Source of the DNA: Buchananella hordeovulneris
GTDB taxonomy: Bacteria; Actinomycetota; Actinomycetes; Actinomycetales; Actinomycetaceae
Direction of reading: 5' to 3'
Length of the DNA: 64,000 nt
Assembly (NCBI RefSeq): GCF_001907235.1
Contig: NZ_MQVS01000002.1
Span: forward strand, 186,001-250,000
Shown: positions 14,670 to 24,008 of the stretch, one piece after another
How the letters are laid out: each line of letters begins with the position of its first letter
Numbering within the stretch: the stretch's first letter is position 1
Notes under the pieces: model-generated
The model's input: only the letters and a program-made list of their open reading frames with translations
Told to the model about the DNA's origin: nothing
Database searches by the model: none
Program-made: the position numbers and the translations under genes

Positions 14670-16304
14670 TTACTCCCCTTGTGCCGCTTCCTCGCGTTTT
14701 TTCCACCTCGATTGTAGTGCGCGGACACCCAGGCCTAAAACACACAACCCACCGATGGCGCCTACCGCCCGCTCGACCCACGGCCCCACCCACACGGCGG
14801 GCGTTACCACTGTCCGCAGCGGCAGGCGCGCCAGCATGGTGTCGGCAGTAAATAGCTCCGTCGCCTGCAGCAATTGACCTTCCGGATCGATGATCCCCGA
14901 AACGCCCACCGTGGAGACCTGCACCCCGGCGCGAGAGAGCTCGGCCGCGCGGAGACGGGTCATGGCCAGCTGTTGCTCCGCCTCGCTGGTCCACCCAAAC
15001 GTCGCGTTGTTCGTAGGAATGACGAGCAGCTCGCCCGCGGCCGCCTGCCGCATCACCTGATCTACCCCTACCTCGAAGCAGATCCCTACCCCCAGTTTGA
15101 CCTCCCGTCCCAAGGAACGCGCAGGCACTGCCAGTACGGCGGGCGCGCGGCCAGGCAGCATGTCCACCGTTAACAGGTTAGACAGTGAGGTCAAGGACGT
15201 CACCAGGCCCCGTAACGGCAAGTACTCCGCAAAAGGGGCAGGACGTTGCTTCGTGTAGCGCTGCCCGTAGTTTTTCTCCACGGTGCGCACCACCAGCTCG
15301 TTGTAGCGCACCCGCCCGGTGGCGGTCTTTTCGTAGCGCACGGCACCGACCACGATGGGGGCGTTGACGTCGTGGACCGCCTGATCCACCAACGCCTCTA
15401 TCTCCGGGTAGGCCCGGGGATCAAGATCGGCAGCGTTCTCGGGCCACAACACAATGTCGATCTGGATACCGGCCTGCCGGGCGCGCGCCGAAGCGGCCAG
15501 CGTGCCCGCCATGTGATTGGTGGTCACCTCACTAGCGCGCGAGAATGCGTCCAACCCCGGACGCGCCACGTTGCCCTGAACGGCTGCCACCTCCAGTTCC
15601 CCCGTCATCGGTTGCGTACCGAAACTTGGAATGGGAAGCACCAGGCACACCAGGACCCCCAACAGCATCACCCCACTGCGGCGCCGCCCCACCAAGGCCA
15701 CGGCGGCCTCGCTGACAAAGGTGCCCAACAGCACCACTAGACCGGTCAAACCCACCGCCGAGATCCACGGTACGTACCGCAGCAGGGGCGAATCTACCTG
15801 GGTGTAGGCCAGGTTGCCCCAGGGAAAACCACCAAAAGGAAAGTGGGAGCGAGCCAAGTCACTAGCCGTCCACAGCACGGCCCAGCCCACCGCCACCAGG
15901 CTCCCCCGCCCTAGCAGTGGCAAGGCACCCACTGCGGCGTGCGCCCGTTTGCGGGCGGGTAGGCGTGCCAGCGGCAAAGCAACCGGACCGAGTACCGCAG
16001 CGGCCACCGCCCCGCCCACGGCCACGAAACTGGCCTCGAGTAGGCCGAGCACCAACCACACCCAGGTGGTGTTGAGGGAGACTTCGATGAAACGCAGGAG
16101 CGGTAAGTAGAAAGCTAGGCCTGCTACCAGTCCCAGGAGGGCCGCCGTCCCGGGACGCAACCGTACCAGCAGCGAGCCAAGCAGGCCCGCCCCTAGCAGC
16201 GCCGCCGGCCAGCAGGCCACCGGCTCGTGTCCCAAAGCCAGCAAGCCGCCCCCCGTAAGCGCAGCTAGTAACAGCAGGAGGAAACGGCCTACAGCCCGGA
16301 CCAT
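14670..16304 (-). CDS. lnt: Apolipoprotein N-acyltransferase
   Basis: A 544-residue membrane enzyme that adds the third acyl chain to lipoproteins. About six to eight N-terminal membrane helices are followed by a nitrilase-fold domain with the triad Glu289 (LWPEN), Lys352 (YTKQRPAPFAEYLP) and Cys409 (VGICFE), all present. The start at 16304 (MVRAVGRF) overlaps the helY stop by 16 bases; a longer reading to 16487 would lie entirely in helY and is rejected. Substrates in this window include the lipoprotein at 4026 and RibY at 22191. Confidence 0.92.
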   Translation of the reverse strand: MVRAVGRFLLLLLAALTGGGLLALGHEPVACWPAALLGAGLLGSLLVRLRPGTAALLGLVAGLAFYLPLLRFIEVSLNTTWVWLVLGLLEASFVAVGGAVAAAVLGPVALPLARLPARKRAHAAVGALPLLGRGSLVAVGWAVLWTASDLARSHFPFGGFPWGNLAYTQVDSPLLRYVPWISAVGLTGLVVLLGTFVSEAAVALVGRRRSGVMLLGVLVCLVLPIPSFGTQPMTGELEVAAVQGNVARPGLDAFSRASEVTTNHMAGTLAASARARQAGIQIDIVLWPENAADLDPRAYPEIEALVDQAVHDVNAPIVVGAVRYEKTATGRVRYNELVVRTVEKNYGQRYTKQRPAPFAEYLPLRGLVTSLTSLSNLLTVDMLPGRAPAVLAVPARSLGREVKLGVGICFEVGVDQVMRQAAAGELLVIPTNNATFGWTSEAEQQLAMTRLRAAELSRAGVQVSTVGVSGIIDPEGQLLQATELFTADTMLARLPLRTVVTPAVWVGPWVERAVGAIGGLCVLGLGVRALQSRWKKREEAAQGE

Positions 16305-18973
16305 GCCACCACTCCACGCCGCAAGGCCCGCACAGCCTGCCAGGCTCGCTCCGACAGCTCCGGGGTCGGGGCGGCGTTTACCAGTTGCTCCAAGAGGTCC
16401 AGCACCTGCTTGACCCAGCGGACGAAATCGCCGGGGGTGACTTCGCTTTGCGCCAGACATTGGGCCAGGTTGGCGCCCTGCGCCCACCGCCAGACGGCGT
16501 GGGCAATACCGTCATCGATCAGCTCCGGGGGCTGTAGTCCGTGGGAGACGCAGGTGGTCGCCACCTGTCGGGCTTTAGCCGCGGTTGCCTTCAGCGCAGC
16601 GGTGGCCCGCGGCGGCACCGGGCCGGGGCGCATCTCTTGCGCCCGGGCCTCGAAAACGCAGCTGGAAACCACAGCCGCCAGTTCGGCAGCCTCCAAATCC
16701 TCCCAAATTCCCGCGCGCAGGCACTCGGCGATCAGCAGATCGCGCTCCCCGTAGATGCGGGCAAGCATCTGCCCGGCAGCAGTAACCTGCCCCGCCTGGT
16801 CGAGATAGTCAAAGTCCTGCAACACGGCACAGACCTGGTCGAACTGTCCCACGATGCCACCGGTACGCGCCTCCACATTAGCCAACAGCCGGTCGCGTTC
16901 CACCCGGGCGCGGACCCACTGGCGGGCTCGGCGGGCATGCACTTCCCGTTCGCCACACCCGTGGCAGGGATGCGCCCGCAGTTGGGCTCGCAGCTCCACA
17001 ATGCGGTTGTCGTTCTCCGCCGAGAGCTGCCGTTTGTGCAGGGCGGTGCTGCGGCGCAGCTCCCGTGCCGCCGCCGCCAGGTCACGACGCTCCTGGGGGC
17101 GACGACCTGACGTGCCGCGCGGTACCCGCACTCGACCAACCACCTGCACTCCAGCCGGACATTCAATGAGCCCCAACCGCTTGAGACGCGCATCCTCGGT
17201 GACCACCTGCAGCAGGCTGTTCCCCTCGCGCGTCTCCGTGTGCGCCAACACCACCCCTAGGCTCTCCCGGCGGGCGTGCCGGAACTGGACGACGTCCCCA
17301 CGCCGCGCTTGGCGCAACGAGTCAGCAGCTTGCTTCCGCACCGCCAACGACCGCTGCCGAGACGCGGCCTTTTCCGCATCGGCCAACTTTTGCCGCAACA
17401 GCGCGTATTCCCCAAAGTCCCCCAGGTGGCAAACCATAGCGTCAGCATGCTCGGCCATAACCTGCTCGTGGGTGCGTACCTGCCGGGCTACCCCCACCAC
17501 GGACCTGTCGGCCTGGAATTGGGCAAACGACTGCCGCAGCACAGCTCGGGCCTGCTCCCGGGTGAGCTTACTGAGCAGATTCACCGCCATATTGAAAGTT
17601 GGGTGAAAAGCACTGCGCAACGGGTAGGTGCGACGAGAAGCCAGCTGGGAGACGAGCTCAGGTTTGGTTTCGCTGCGGGCCACCACCACGGCGTGCCCCT
17701 CAACGTCTATCCCGCGCCGCCCGGCCCGGCCCGTCAGTTGGGTGTACTCCCCCGCTGATAGCTGCACATGCGCCGAACCATCCCATTTGCGCAGCGACTC
17801 AATAACCACGGTGCGCGCTGGCATATTTATTCCCAGGGCGAGGGTTTCGGTGGCAAAAACCACCTTGATCGCTCCCGCGGAAAAGAGTCGTTCCACCGTT
17901 TCCTTGAAGACCGGCAGCAGGCCCGCGTGGTGAGGGGCGATGCCTTCCCGCAAGGCAGCAGCGAAGCTGTCGAAGCCTACGACGGCGAGGTCCGCCGTCG
18001 GCAGACTGGCTACGGCGGCCTGCAAGTGCTGGTCAATTAGGGCCCGTTCGCTCTTGTTGGTTAGGCGCACCCCGGCGGCTAACAGCTGCTCGACAGCGGC
18101 GTCACACCCCGCCCGGGAGAAAACAAAAACTATCGCGGGCAACAGCCCCAAGTTGTCTAGTTCGGTGATGAGTTCGCTGCGCTGATAACGACCGCCGACA
18201 GCCCGTCGCAAACCGCCCCGCCCCACGGAGGGGAAGGCCCGCGTGTAAGCCGACAGCAAGGCGGGGTTGAGGGGATTTTGCTTCGCACTGGCTCGGTGGG
18301 AGTAGAGATCATAGAGTTTGGTACCCACCGCCATGTGTTGCCACAAGGGCACGGGCCGCAGCTCGCTGACCACGACTTCAGTGTCGCCCCGTACTTCGGC
18401 CAACCACTGCCCGAATTCTTCGGCATTGGAGACAGTGGCGGACAGGGAGACGATTTGGACCCGCTCGGGCAGGTGGATGATCACTTCCTCCCACACCGGC
18501 CCGCGGAAACGATCGGCCAAATAATGCACCTCGTCCATAATCACAAAACCGAGATTGTCCACTGCCCGCGAGTTGGCGTAGAGCATATTGCGCAACACCT
18601 CGGTGGTCATCACCACGACGGGCGCATCGCCATTAATTGCACTGTCACCGGTGAGCAAACCAATCTTCTGCGCCCCGTAGCGGGCCACCAGGTCAGCATA
18701 CTTTTGGTTGGACAGCGCCTTGATAGGGGTGGTGTAGAAAACGCGCACCCCCTGCGCAAGGGCCAGGTGCACAGCGAATTCGCCGACTACGGTCTTGCCT
18801 GCCCCCGTGGGGGCTGCCACCAAGACGCCTCGCCCGGCCTCCAGGGCCTGGCAGCCCTGGAGCTGGAAGTCGTCGAGCTCAAACTCGAACCCGGCGGCGA
18901 ATCGCGCCGCCTCGCTGCGGGCAAACGCCGCCCGTGCCTTGGCGGCGGCGTAGTTGGCTGCGTGGGAAGTCAT
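16289..18973 (-). CDS. helY: Ski2-like DEAD/DEAH-box helicase HelY
   Basis: An 894-residue helicase with the Q-like FELDDFQLQ, Walker A APTGAGKT, the DEVH box (MDEVHYLADRFRGPVWEE), motif III SLSATVSN and motif VI TQLTGRAGRRGID. The C-terminal half holds the beta-barrel and the DSHCT domain (ELAAVVSSCVFEARAQ). HelY of actinobacteria resembles Mtr4/Ski2 and probably works on RNA. In mycobacteria tatC and tatA separate helY from pafC; here pafBC is directly upstream with a 93-base gap. Confidence 0.92.
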   Translation of the reverse strand: MTSHAANYAAAKARAAFARSEAARFAAGFEFELDDFQLQGCQALEAGRGVLVAAPTGAGKTVVGEFAVHLALAQGVRVFYTTPIKALSNQKYADLVARYGAQKIGLLTGDSAINGDAPVVVMTTEVLRNMLYANSRAVDNLGFVIMDEVHYLADRFRGPVWEEVIIHLPERVQIVSLSATVSNAEEFGQWLAEVRGDTEVVVSELRPVPLWQHMAVGTKLYDLYSHRASAKQNPLNPALLSAYTRAFPSVGRGGLRRAVGGRYQRSELITELDNLGLLPAIVFVFSRAGCDAAVEQLLAAGVRLTNKSERALIDQHLQAAVASLPTADLAVVGFDSFAAALREGIAPHHAGLLPVFKETVERLFSAGAIKVVFATETLALGINMPARTVVIESLRKWDGSAHVQLSAGEYTQLTGRAGRRGIDVEGHAVVVARSETKPELVSQLASRRTYPLRSAFHPTFNMAVNLLSKLTREQARAVLRQSFAQFQADRSVVGVARQVRTHEQVMAEHADAMVCHLGDFGEYALLRQKLADAEKAASRQRSLAVRKQAADSLRQARRGDVVQFRHARRESLGVVLAHTETREGNSLLQVVTEDARLKRLGLIECPAGVQVVGRVRVPRGTSGRRPQERRDLAAAARELRRSTALHKRQLSAENDNRIVELRAQLRAHPCHGCGEREVHARRARQWVRARVERDRLLANVEARTGGIVGQFDQVCAVLQDFDYLDQAGQVTAAGQMLARIYGERDLLIAECLRAGIWEDLEAAELAAVVSSCVFEARAQEMRPGPVPPRATAALKATAAKARQVATTCVSHGLQPPELIDDGIAHAVWRWAQGANLAQCLAQSEVTPGDFVRWVKQVLDLLEQLVNAAPTPELSERAWQAVRALRRGVVAWSGL

Positions 18974-19057
18974 AGCGCCAGCGTAATATCCCCTGTCCCC
19001 CGGCGGCGGCGCACCTGCCCGCTCGGTGCAGACTTGCGGCCACAGCGCCCCTCGGAG

Positions 19058-19080
19058 CCGCAGCCCCTAGGGGTGTGCGG
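19058..19080. terminator. Possible terminator hairpin at the pafBC stop
   Basis: CCGCA-G-CCCC-TA-GGGG-TG-TGCGG on the plus strand overlaps the pafBC stop codon at 19067. Short, with small internal loops, so only a candidate. Confidence 0.35.
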
Positions 19081-20992
19081 CGGCGGCCTGCAGACCCTTC
19101 TGGGCCTCCAAGTAGGCCCCGGCTGCGGCCCGGGCTAGGGAAAGCGCCTCCGCCCCGCCCGCATCCAGTGGGGTGAGCGAAGTTACAAACGTCCCGATGC
19201 CTAACATCCAGTGCGCCAACCAGGTCGGGGAATAGCCGGTGGCGATGTAGGTCTCGCCTTGTACCTCCACGTGTTCCAGCTCCCCTATCCAGGCCCCCGC
19301 CTCCGTCAGCCCGAGGGCCACCCTAGCGGTGGCGGAAGCAGAGGCAGCTGGGGGGTGGGCCGGGACGGTCACCGGGCCGACGGCCCGGGCTGCTGCGATC
19401 CGGTCCAGTCGGAAGCAGCGCGGGGCGCGCGAGAAGGTGCAGTACGCCTCCAAGTATGTGGCCGTCCCGGCGGTACTCAAACTCCGGGGCACAACCACGC
19501 GGCGACTGGGCTGCCCGAGCGCATCCACGTAGTCAATCTCCACCCCGTGCCCGGCAGCAATGGCCTGCAAATAAACACTCGTCGGAACCTGGGGGGCGGT
19601 CGGCGGCCGCACGGCGTCTTTATCACCGCTGGCCTGCCCAACGGCCTCCTGCAACCGGGACAAGGTTTCCTCCACCTCCGGTCCGGGAGCCAGTGCGGCC
19701 AGCACCCGCAGAGCAATCACTAGCGTCGCTGCCTCGGTGGCCGTCAACCGCAGCGGAGTGCCCATACCCTGCGCCTCCACCAGGCGCAAAGTGCGCCGTT
19801 CGGCAGCATCGACATCGAAGTCGAGTAAGTCATCCGGTAGATAGCCCGGCCGCCCAGAGACAAACAACGTCGAGACATCTCGAAGAATTTCGGCCTCGCT
19901 CACCCCGAAATGGGCGGCCGCCTGCGCCACCGGCACCTCGACGTGCCGCTCCAAATACGCCACCAGCGCCAACATGCGGGTCAGGCGGGCCGTGGCCTTC
20001 CGCCGCTGCCGCCTAAGTGGGGGCGGGGTGAGGCTGACCGGCAAGCTCGGCGCAGCCAGCAACTGCCGGTGGGACCGCGCCACGTCCGCCGCCAACTCCG
20101 GCGGGGCCAGCACCTGAGCCGCCGCCCCGAGCGCCGCCAGCTCCTCCCGCAGGCCAAAATCATCGGCGAAGGTCAGGAACGTGTCCGGTCCTTGCGTCCA
20201 GCTCGCAACCGCGCGCAGCTGCAACCCGCGCCCCTGATTAGCGGCGAGCCGCACCTGCACCGTCACCTGCTGCCCCTGGGCCGCCAGCGACGGCAGCCGC
20301 TGCGGGCGCCGCTGCGATGCCTGCTGCTCCAGCTGCTTTACCTCGCCCACGATCCGGGACAACCGGTAGGTGCGCTGCTCGCCGCGCTGCCGGTCGTAAC
20401 CCAGCAGATACCAGGCCCCTGCCCGGGGGGAAACCAGCCACGGCTCAACCAGACGGCGGCTCGGCCGCTCATCCCGACTCCCCCGGTAAGAAAACTCCAC
20501 CACCAGCCGGGCGTCAATGGCGGGTATGAGCGCCATGAGGGCCGGCTCGGCACCCCCGCCCAGGGCAGGCAAGGCGCTGCGCCAACCCCCGGCGTCGGAT
20601 TCCACCACCGCCCGCAGCTTCGTTAGCCCCCGGCCTGCCACCTCGTCCAAGTCAGTCTGCCGCCACAAACCCGCAGCGATCGCCACCACACTGGCCTGCA
20701 CCGGACTAAGCGCTAGGTCGACCAGCGCGTAAGAATCCGGATCAATTGAGTAGCGCTGATCATCGCCGTGCGTGGCAGCAGTCGTCACCACCAGCGGCAC
20801 CCCGATATCTCGCAGTGCGGCCTTGTCCCGTTCGAACATTTGTGTCACGGCTCGCGGGTCAGCCGACAGATCGTAGCCCGCCACCTGCGTGAGGATTTCA
20901 GCACGGCTCAGCGGCTGCGGGGCATGGACCAAGGCAATCAATAGGTCCATCTGCCGTTCAGATACTTTATCGGCGGTGGGGGGATTACTCAC
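19067..20992 (-). CDS. pafBC: Fused PafB-PafC WYL-domain transcriptional activator
   Basis: A 641-residue protein made of two similar halves. Each has an N-terminal winged helix and a WYL domain: the first half carries SERQMDLLIALV and SYRGSRDERPSRRLVEPWLV...YLLGYD; the second ARLTRMLALVAYLERHVEVPVAQAAAHFGVS and DYVDALGQPSRRVVVPRSL. This matches PafB joined to PafC. The complex activates the LexA-independent DNA-damage response, probably on binding single-stranded DNA. Fusion is known in some actinobacteria. The neighbouring pafA and proteasome genes are absent. TAGGAT lies seven bases before the GTG start and there is no Shine-Dalgarno. Confidence 0.92.
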   Translation of the reverse strand: MSNPPTADKVSERQMDLLIALVHAPQPLSRAEILTQVAGYDLSADPRAVTQMFERDKAALRDIGVPLVVTTAATHGDDQRYSIDPDSYALVDLALSPVQASVVAIAAGLWRQTDLDEVAGRGLTKLRAVVESDAGGWRSALPALGGGAEPALMALIPAIDARLVVEFSYRGSRDERPSRRLVEPWLVSPRAGAWYLLGYDRQRGEQRTYRLSRIVGEVKQLEQQASQRRPQRLPSLAAQGQQVTVQVRLAANQGRGLQLRAVASWTQGPDTFLTFADDFGLREELAALGAAAQVLAPPELAADVARSHRQLLAAPSLPVSLTPPPLRRQRRKATARLTRMLALVAYLERHVEVPVAQAAAHFGVSEAEILRDVSTLFVSGRPGYLPDDLLDFDVDAAERRTLRLVEAQGMGTPLRLTATEAATLVIALRVLAALAPGPEVEETLSRLQEAVGQASGDKDAVRPPTAPQVPTSVYLQAIAAGHGVEIDYVDALGQPSRRVVVPRSLSTAGTATYLEAYCTFSRAPRCFRLDRIAAARAVGPVTVPAHPPAASASATARVALGLTEAGAWIGELEHVEVQGETYIATGYSPTWLAHWMLGIGTFVTSLTPLDAGGAEALSLARAAAGAYLEAQKGLQAAAAHP

Positions 20993-20999
20993 CTGACCG

Positions 21000-21005
21000 A
21001 TCCTA
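21000..21005 (-). promoter_or_regulatory. -10 box of pafBC
   Basis: TAGGAT at -13 to -8 of the GTG at 20992, giving a leaderless or nearly leaderless transcript. Confidence 0.5.
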
Positions 21006-21037
21006 GGTGGCCTATGCCCCGGCCGTCATCACCGCCA

Positions 21038-21886
21038 CTACAGTCGGCAGGCCAAAATATCGGTCACGATAATGCCGCGGGCCCCCACTTCCTCCAGCCG
21101 ATCCAGGATGGTGTTCACCTCAGCCTGCCGCACCATAGACCGCACCGCCTTCCAGCGCGGATCGTGCAAATCAGCCACGGTCGGCGACTGCAACCCCGGC
21201 GTAATGGCCACCGCCTGCTCCAACTGCCCGGCCGGGATGTCGTAATCGACGAGCACATATTCGCGCGCCACCAACACCCCCTGGATCCGCCGATCCAGCC
21301 GCCGCACCGCCGGATGGTCCTGCCAGGACGGTCGCGTGATGAGCACCGCCTCACTGTGCAACAAGGGCTCGCCAAAGACCTCTAGCCCCGCTGCCTTCAA
21401 CGTCGCCCCGGTCTCCACCACGTCGGCCACCGCGTCGGCCACCCCCAACTGCACCGAGGACTCGACCGCCCCATCTAGGTGCACCACAGTGGCGCTGACC
21501 CCCTGCTGTTCCAGGTACCGCCGCACCAGCACGTCGTAGCTGGTGGCGATGCGCGCCCCCGCCAGGTCACCCACCGTCGCGTAACGTCCCACCGGGCCCG
21601 CGAACCGGAACGTCGCCGCCCCAAAACGTAGCGCCCGATGCTCCACCGCCGCGGTCTCGGCGGTGTCGTGCAACAGGTCCCTGCCCGTAATGCCCACGTG
21701 CACGGTCCCCTGTCCCACGTACACCGCGATGTCACGGGGACGCAAGAAAAACAACTCCACGTCGTTGCTCTGATCCGTCAGCACCAGCTCCCGCCCCTGC
21801 CGACACGTGCGGTAACCCGCTTCCTTCAGCAACGAAATGGCGGCCTCAGAAAGCGCCCCCTTATTGGGAACAGCGATACGCAACAT
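21038..21886 (-). CDS. hisG: ATP phosphoribosyltransferase (long form)
   Basis: A 282-residue enzyme for the first step of histidine synthesis, joining ATP and PRPP. It shows IAVPNKGALSE at the N-terminus, the PRPP site EVFGEPL-flanked GVADAVADVVETGATLKAAGL, and the extra C-terminal ACT-like regulatory domain (residues about 210-282), which marks the long, histidine-inhibited form that needs no HisZ. ATG at 21886 follows the hisE stop by three bases; a GTG just before it is possible. The rest of the his operon is not in the window. Confidence 0.94.
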   Translation of the reverse strand: MLRIAVPNKGALSEAAISLLKEAGYRTCRQGRELVLTDQSNDVELFFLRPRDIAVYVGQGTVHVGITGRDLLHDTAETAAVEHRALRFGAATFRFAGPVGRYATVGDLAGARIATSYDVLVRRYLEQQGVSATVVHLDGAVESSVQLGVADAVADVVETGATLKAAGLEVFGEPLLHSEAVLITRPSWQDHPAVRRLDRRIQGVLVAREYVLVDYDIPAGQLEQAVAITPGLQSPTVADLHDPRWKAVRSMVRQAEVNTILDRLEEVGARGIIVTDILACRL

Positions 21887-21889
21887 CAC

Positions 21890-22150
21890 TCAGAACTTCC
21901 GGTACACGTCTGCCAGGCTCAAACCCTTGGCAATCATCATCACCTGGACGTGGTAGAGCAACTGCGAAATCTCCAAGGCGGCGGCCTCCTGCGACTCGTG
22001 CTCGCACGCCATCCACACCTCGGCAGCTTCCTCCACGATCTTCTTGCCGATGAAATGCACGCCCTTCGCGTGCTCCTCCACCGTGCGCGAACCGGGCGTG
22101 CCGGCCACCACCTTGGCACTCAGATCGGCAAAAAGTTCCTCAAACGTCAT
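21890..22150 (-). CDS. hisE: Phosphoribosyl-ATP pyrophosphatase
   Basis: An 86-residue enzyme for the second histidine step, hydrolysing PR-ATP to PR-AMP. The MazG-like fold is shown by [18 protein letters not shown] with its metal-binding glutamates and by the [19 protein letters not shown] end. It is paired with hisG as in most actinobacteria. TAGGGT lies exactly six bases before the ATG, so the hisE-hisG transcript is probably leaderless and separate from the riboflavin importer upstream. Confidence 0.93.
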   Translation of the reverse strand: MTFEELFADLSAKVVAGTPGSRTVEEHAKGVHFIGKKIVEEAAEVWMACEHESQEAAALEISQLLYHVQVMMIAKGLSLADVYRKF

Positions 22151-22156
22151 GGCTCC

Positions 22157-22162
22157 ACCCTA
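22157..22162 (-). promoter_or_regulatory. -10 box of hisE-hisG
   Basis: TAGGGT at -12 to -7 of the hisE ATG at 22150. Confidence 0.5.
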
Positions 22163-22190
22163 ACGAAGACCGCCCTGCCCAGCCCGGCCC

Positions 22191-23147
22191 CTATTCGCCT
22201 AGTGAGAAAAGCCCCTTCACCTGGCTGGCCTCCTCCACCGCCCCAATGTTCGCCAAAAAATCCGCCATCTCGGTTTCCTTGGCCGCCAACACCGGGTAGT
22301 CCACCTCGGCCCACAGGGGCAAGGTTTGGGTCAGCGTGCGCTTAGCCGCCTCCTGGGCGTCACTGGCCGCCAACTCCGGCACGTACGTGGCAGTTGCCCG
22401 CAACGCCAAGTCCGGGTCGTGCACCGTGCGCTCGCGGCCCAGCGCCAGGGCCGCCACCGCGGCGCGAATCTGCGGCCCCTTGCTGGCCAGCGCCCGCTCT
22501 GTCGTGACCAGGCTGGCTCCCACCAGCGGCAAGCGTTCTCCCAGTGGCAGGACCGTCACTTCCACTCCCTGTGCCGCGGCCTGCACCGGTTCGTTGTTGG
22601 CAAAACCGATGACGGCGTCAACCTCATTGGTGGCCAGTGCCGCCACCTGCGTGAAGCCAATGTGCTTGACGTCGACATCACTGTCGTTCAATCCGGCCTC
22701 CTGCAACACGTGCTGCAACGCGAAGTAGTTCTCGCCATACGGGCCGGGAATGCCGATGCGCTTGCCGCGTAGGTCTGCTGGGCTGGCCACCTGGGCGTCC
22801 GCCCGCGCGATGAGCGCCGTCGGGTGGGTGGCATAGTAGGGCCCCACCACCACCAAATCTGCGCCTCCCGCCCGCGCTACGGCGGCTTCGTCGGCGCCCG
22901 CAATCACTAGATCCTCGGTGCCGTCTAGGAGCGCCCCGAACAGGCTCTCGTTGGCACCGTGGTGCCGCAGCTTGGCCGACACCCCCGCCTCCGTGAACAA
23001 CTGCTCCTCGGCGGCCACGTACGCCGGGGCAAACTGGACGTTAGGGGTGAAGGTCAGGCCCACAGTCACCTCGGTGCTGTCCTCACCCTCGCTGCAACCG
23101 CTCAAAAGCAGCAAAGCGACCGCCAGCCCTGCCAGTTGCTTCTTCAT
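22191..23147 (-). CDS. ribY: ABC-transporter substrate-binding lipoprotein, RibY-like (NMT1/THI5 family)
   Basis: A 318-residue lipoprotein with a signal peptide ending in LLLSGC (lipidated Cys18). The mature part is an NMT1/THI5-type periplasmic-binding fold: VGLTFTPNVQFAPAYVAAEEQLF, LVIAGADEAAVARAGGADLVVVGPYY and GKRIGIPGPYGENYFAL. This family binds thiamine precursors (ThiY) or riboflavin (RibY). The FMN riboswitch upstream argues for riboflavin. The ATG at 23147 overlaps the permease stop (TGATG) with GGAGG seven bases before. No ATPase gene adjoins. Confidence 0.82.
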   Translation of the reverse strand: MKKQLAGLAVALLLLSGCSEGEDSTEVTVGLTFTPNVQFAPAYVAAEEQLFTEAGVSAKLRHHGANESLFGALLDGTEDLVIAGADEAAVARAGGADLVVVGPYYATHPTALIARADAQVASPADLRGKRIGIPGPYGENYFALQHVLQEAGLNDSDVDVKHIGFTQVAALATNEVDAVIGFANNEPVQAAAQGVEVTVLPLGERLPLVGASLVTTERALASKGPQIRAAVAALALGRERTVHDPDLALRATATYVPELAASDAQEAAKRTLTQTLPLWAEVDYPVLAAKETEMADFLANIGAVEEASQVKGLFSLGE

Positions 23148-23947
23148 CACATAACCTCCCAGGAACGCAAAGCGCGCACGGTGCGGCTGCGCCGCTCAAC
23201 CTGCGCTACCAACAGATAGATGAGTGCCGCCAAGGCGCCAAGCACGCTGATGGTGGCGAACAGGCCCGCGGTGTTGGCATTTTCCCGCTGCACGCTAAGC
23301 AGCAGTCCCAGCCCTTGGCCCCCCATCACGAATTCGCCGACCACGGCACCGGTGATGGACAGCGGCAGACCTGCCCGCAGCCCAGCCAGGAAGCCAGGCA
23401 AGGCCATCGGGGCGTAGATGTAACGCAACAGCTGGCGTGGCCCCGCCCCATCTAGCCGGGCAGCATCCAACACGTCGCGATCCACGGATCGCAGCGCGTG
23501 CAAGGTCGCCACAAACACCGGGAAGAACACCATCAGGGTGGTCAGTACGACGATTGGCGCCAGTCCGTAGCCCACCCACAGCACCAGCAGCGGCGCCAAA
23601 GCGATGGCAGGGATAGCTTGAGAGGCCGCGATGTAGGGGCTGAGCGCCCGATCGACCATCCGCCACCGAAACACGGCGTAAGCCAGCGGCACGCCGAGCA
23701 CCACCGCGCCCACGCACCCCAAGCCTGCCTCTGCCAGGGTGGTGGCCGCCATGCGGGGCAGCAGGCCGCTCGCCACGCCCTCCGCCAGCCGCTGGCCCAC
23801 CGCCTGCGGGGGCGGCAGGACAAAAGGCGGCACCAACCGCCAGGTGGTCACGATTAGCCAGAGCGTCAATAGCAGCCCCAGCAGCACCCAGGCGGGCAGC
23901 CACTGCTTCCACCGGTGCACGCGGGACCGCGCGATCGCCTTATCCAC
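23147..23947 (-). CDS. ribX: ABC-transporter permease, RibX-like
   Basis: A 266-residue membrane protein with six hydrophobic helices and the permease EAA loop (ALRSVDRDVLDAARLDGAGPRQLLRYIYAPMALPGFLAGLR), of the SsuC/ThiX type. With RibY it should import riboflavin or a related vitamin. The frame is open to 24016, but that part would overlap the riboswitch; GTG at 23947 has AAGGG upstream at good spacing and is chosen. CCCC-GGA-GGGG just before it may hide the ribosome-binding site when FMN is bound. The ATPase must come from elsewhere. Confidence 0.82.
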   Translation of the reverse strand: MDKAIARSRVHRWKQWLPAWVLLGLLLTLWLIVTTWRLVPPFVLPPPQAVGQRLAEGVASGLLPRMAATTLAEAGLGCVGAVVLGVPLAYAVFRWRMVDRALSPYIAASQAIPAIALAPLLVLWVGYGLAPIVVLTTLMVFFPVFVATLHALRSVDRDVLDAARLDGAGPRQLLRYIYAPMALPGFLAGLRAGLPLSITGAVVGEFVMGGQGLGLLLSVQRENANTAGLFATISVLGALAALIYLLVAQVERRSRTVRALRSWEVM

Positions 23948-24008
23948 AGCTGCCCTTCCCCTCCGGGGGTAGGCAGCAGGCGGCCGACGCGCACGCGCCA
24001 ACCGTCGC

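Noticed and set aside
16305-16487. 61-residue extension of Lnt
   Set aside because: Lies wholly inside helY and is not like the Lnt N-terminus.
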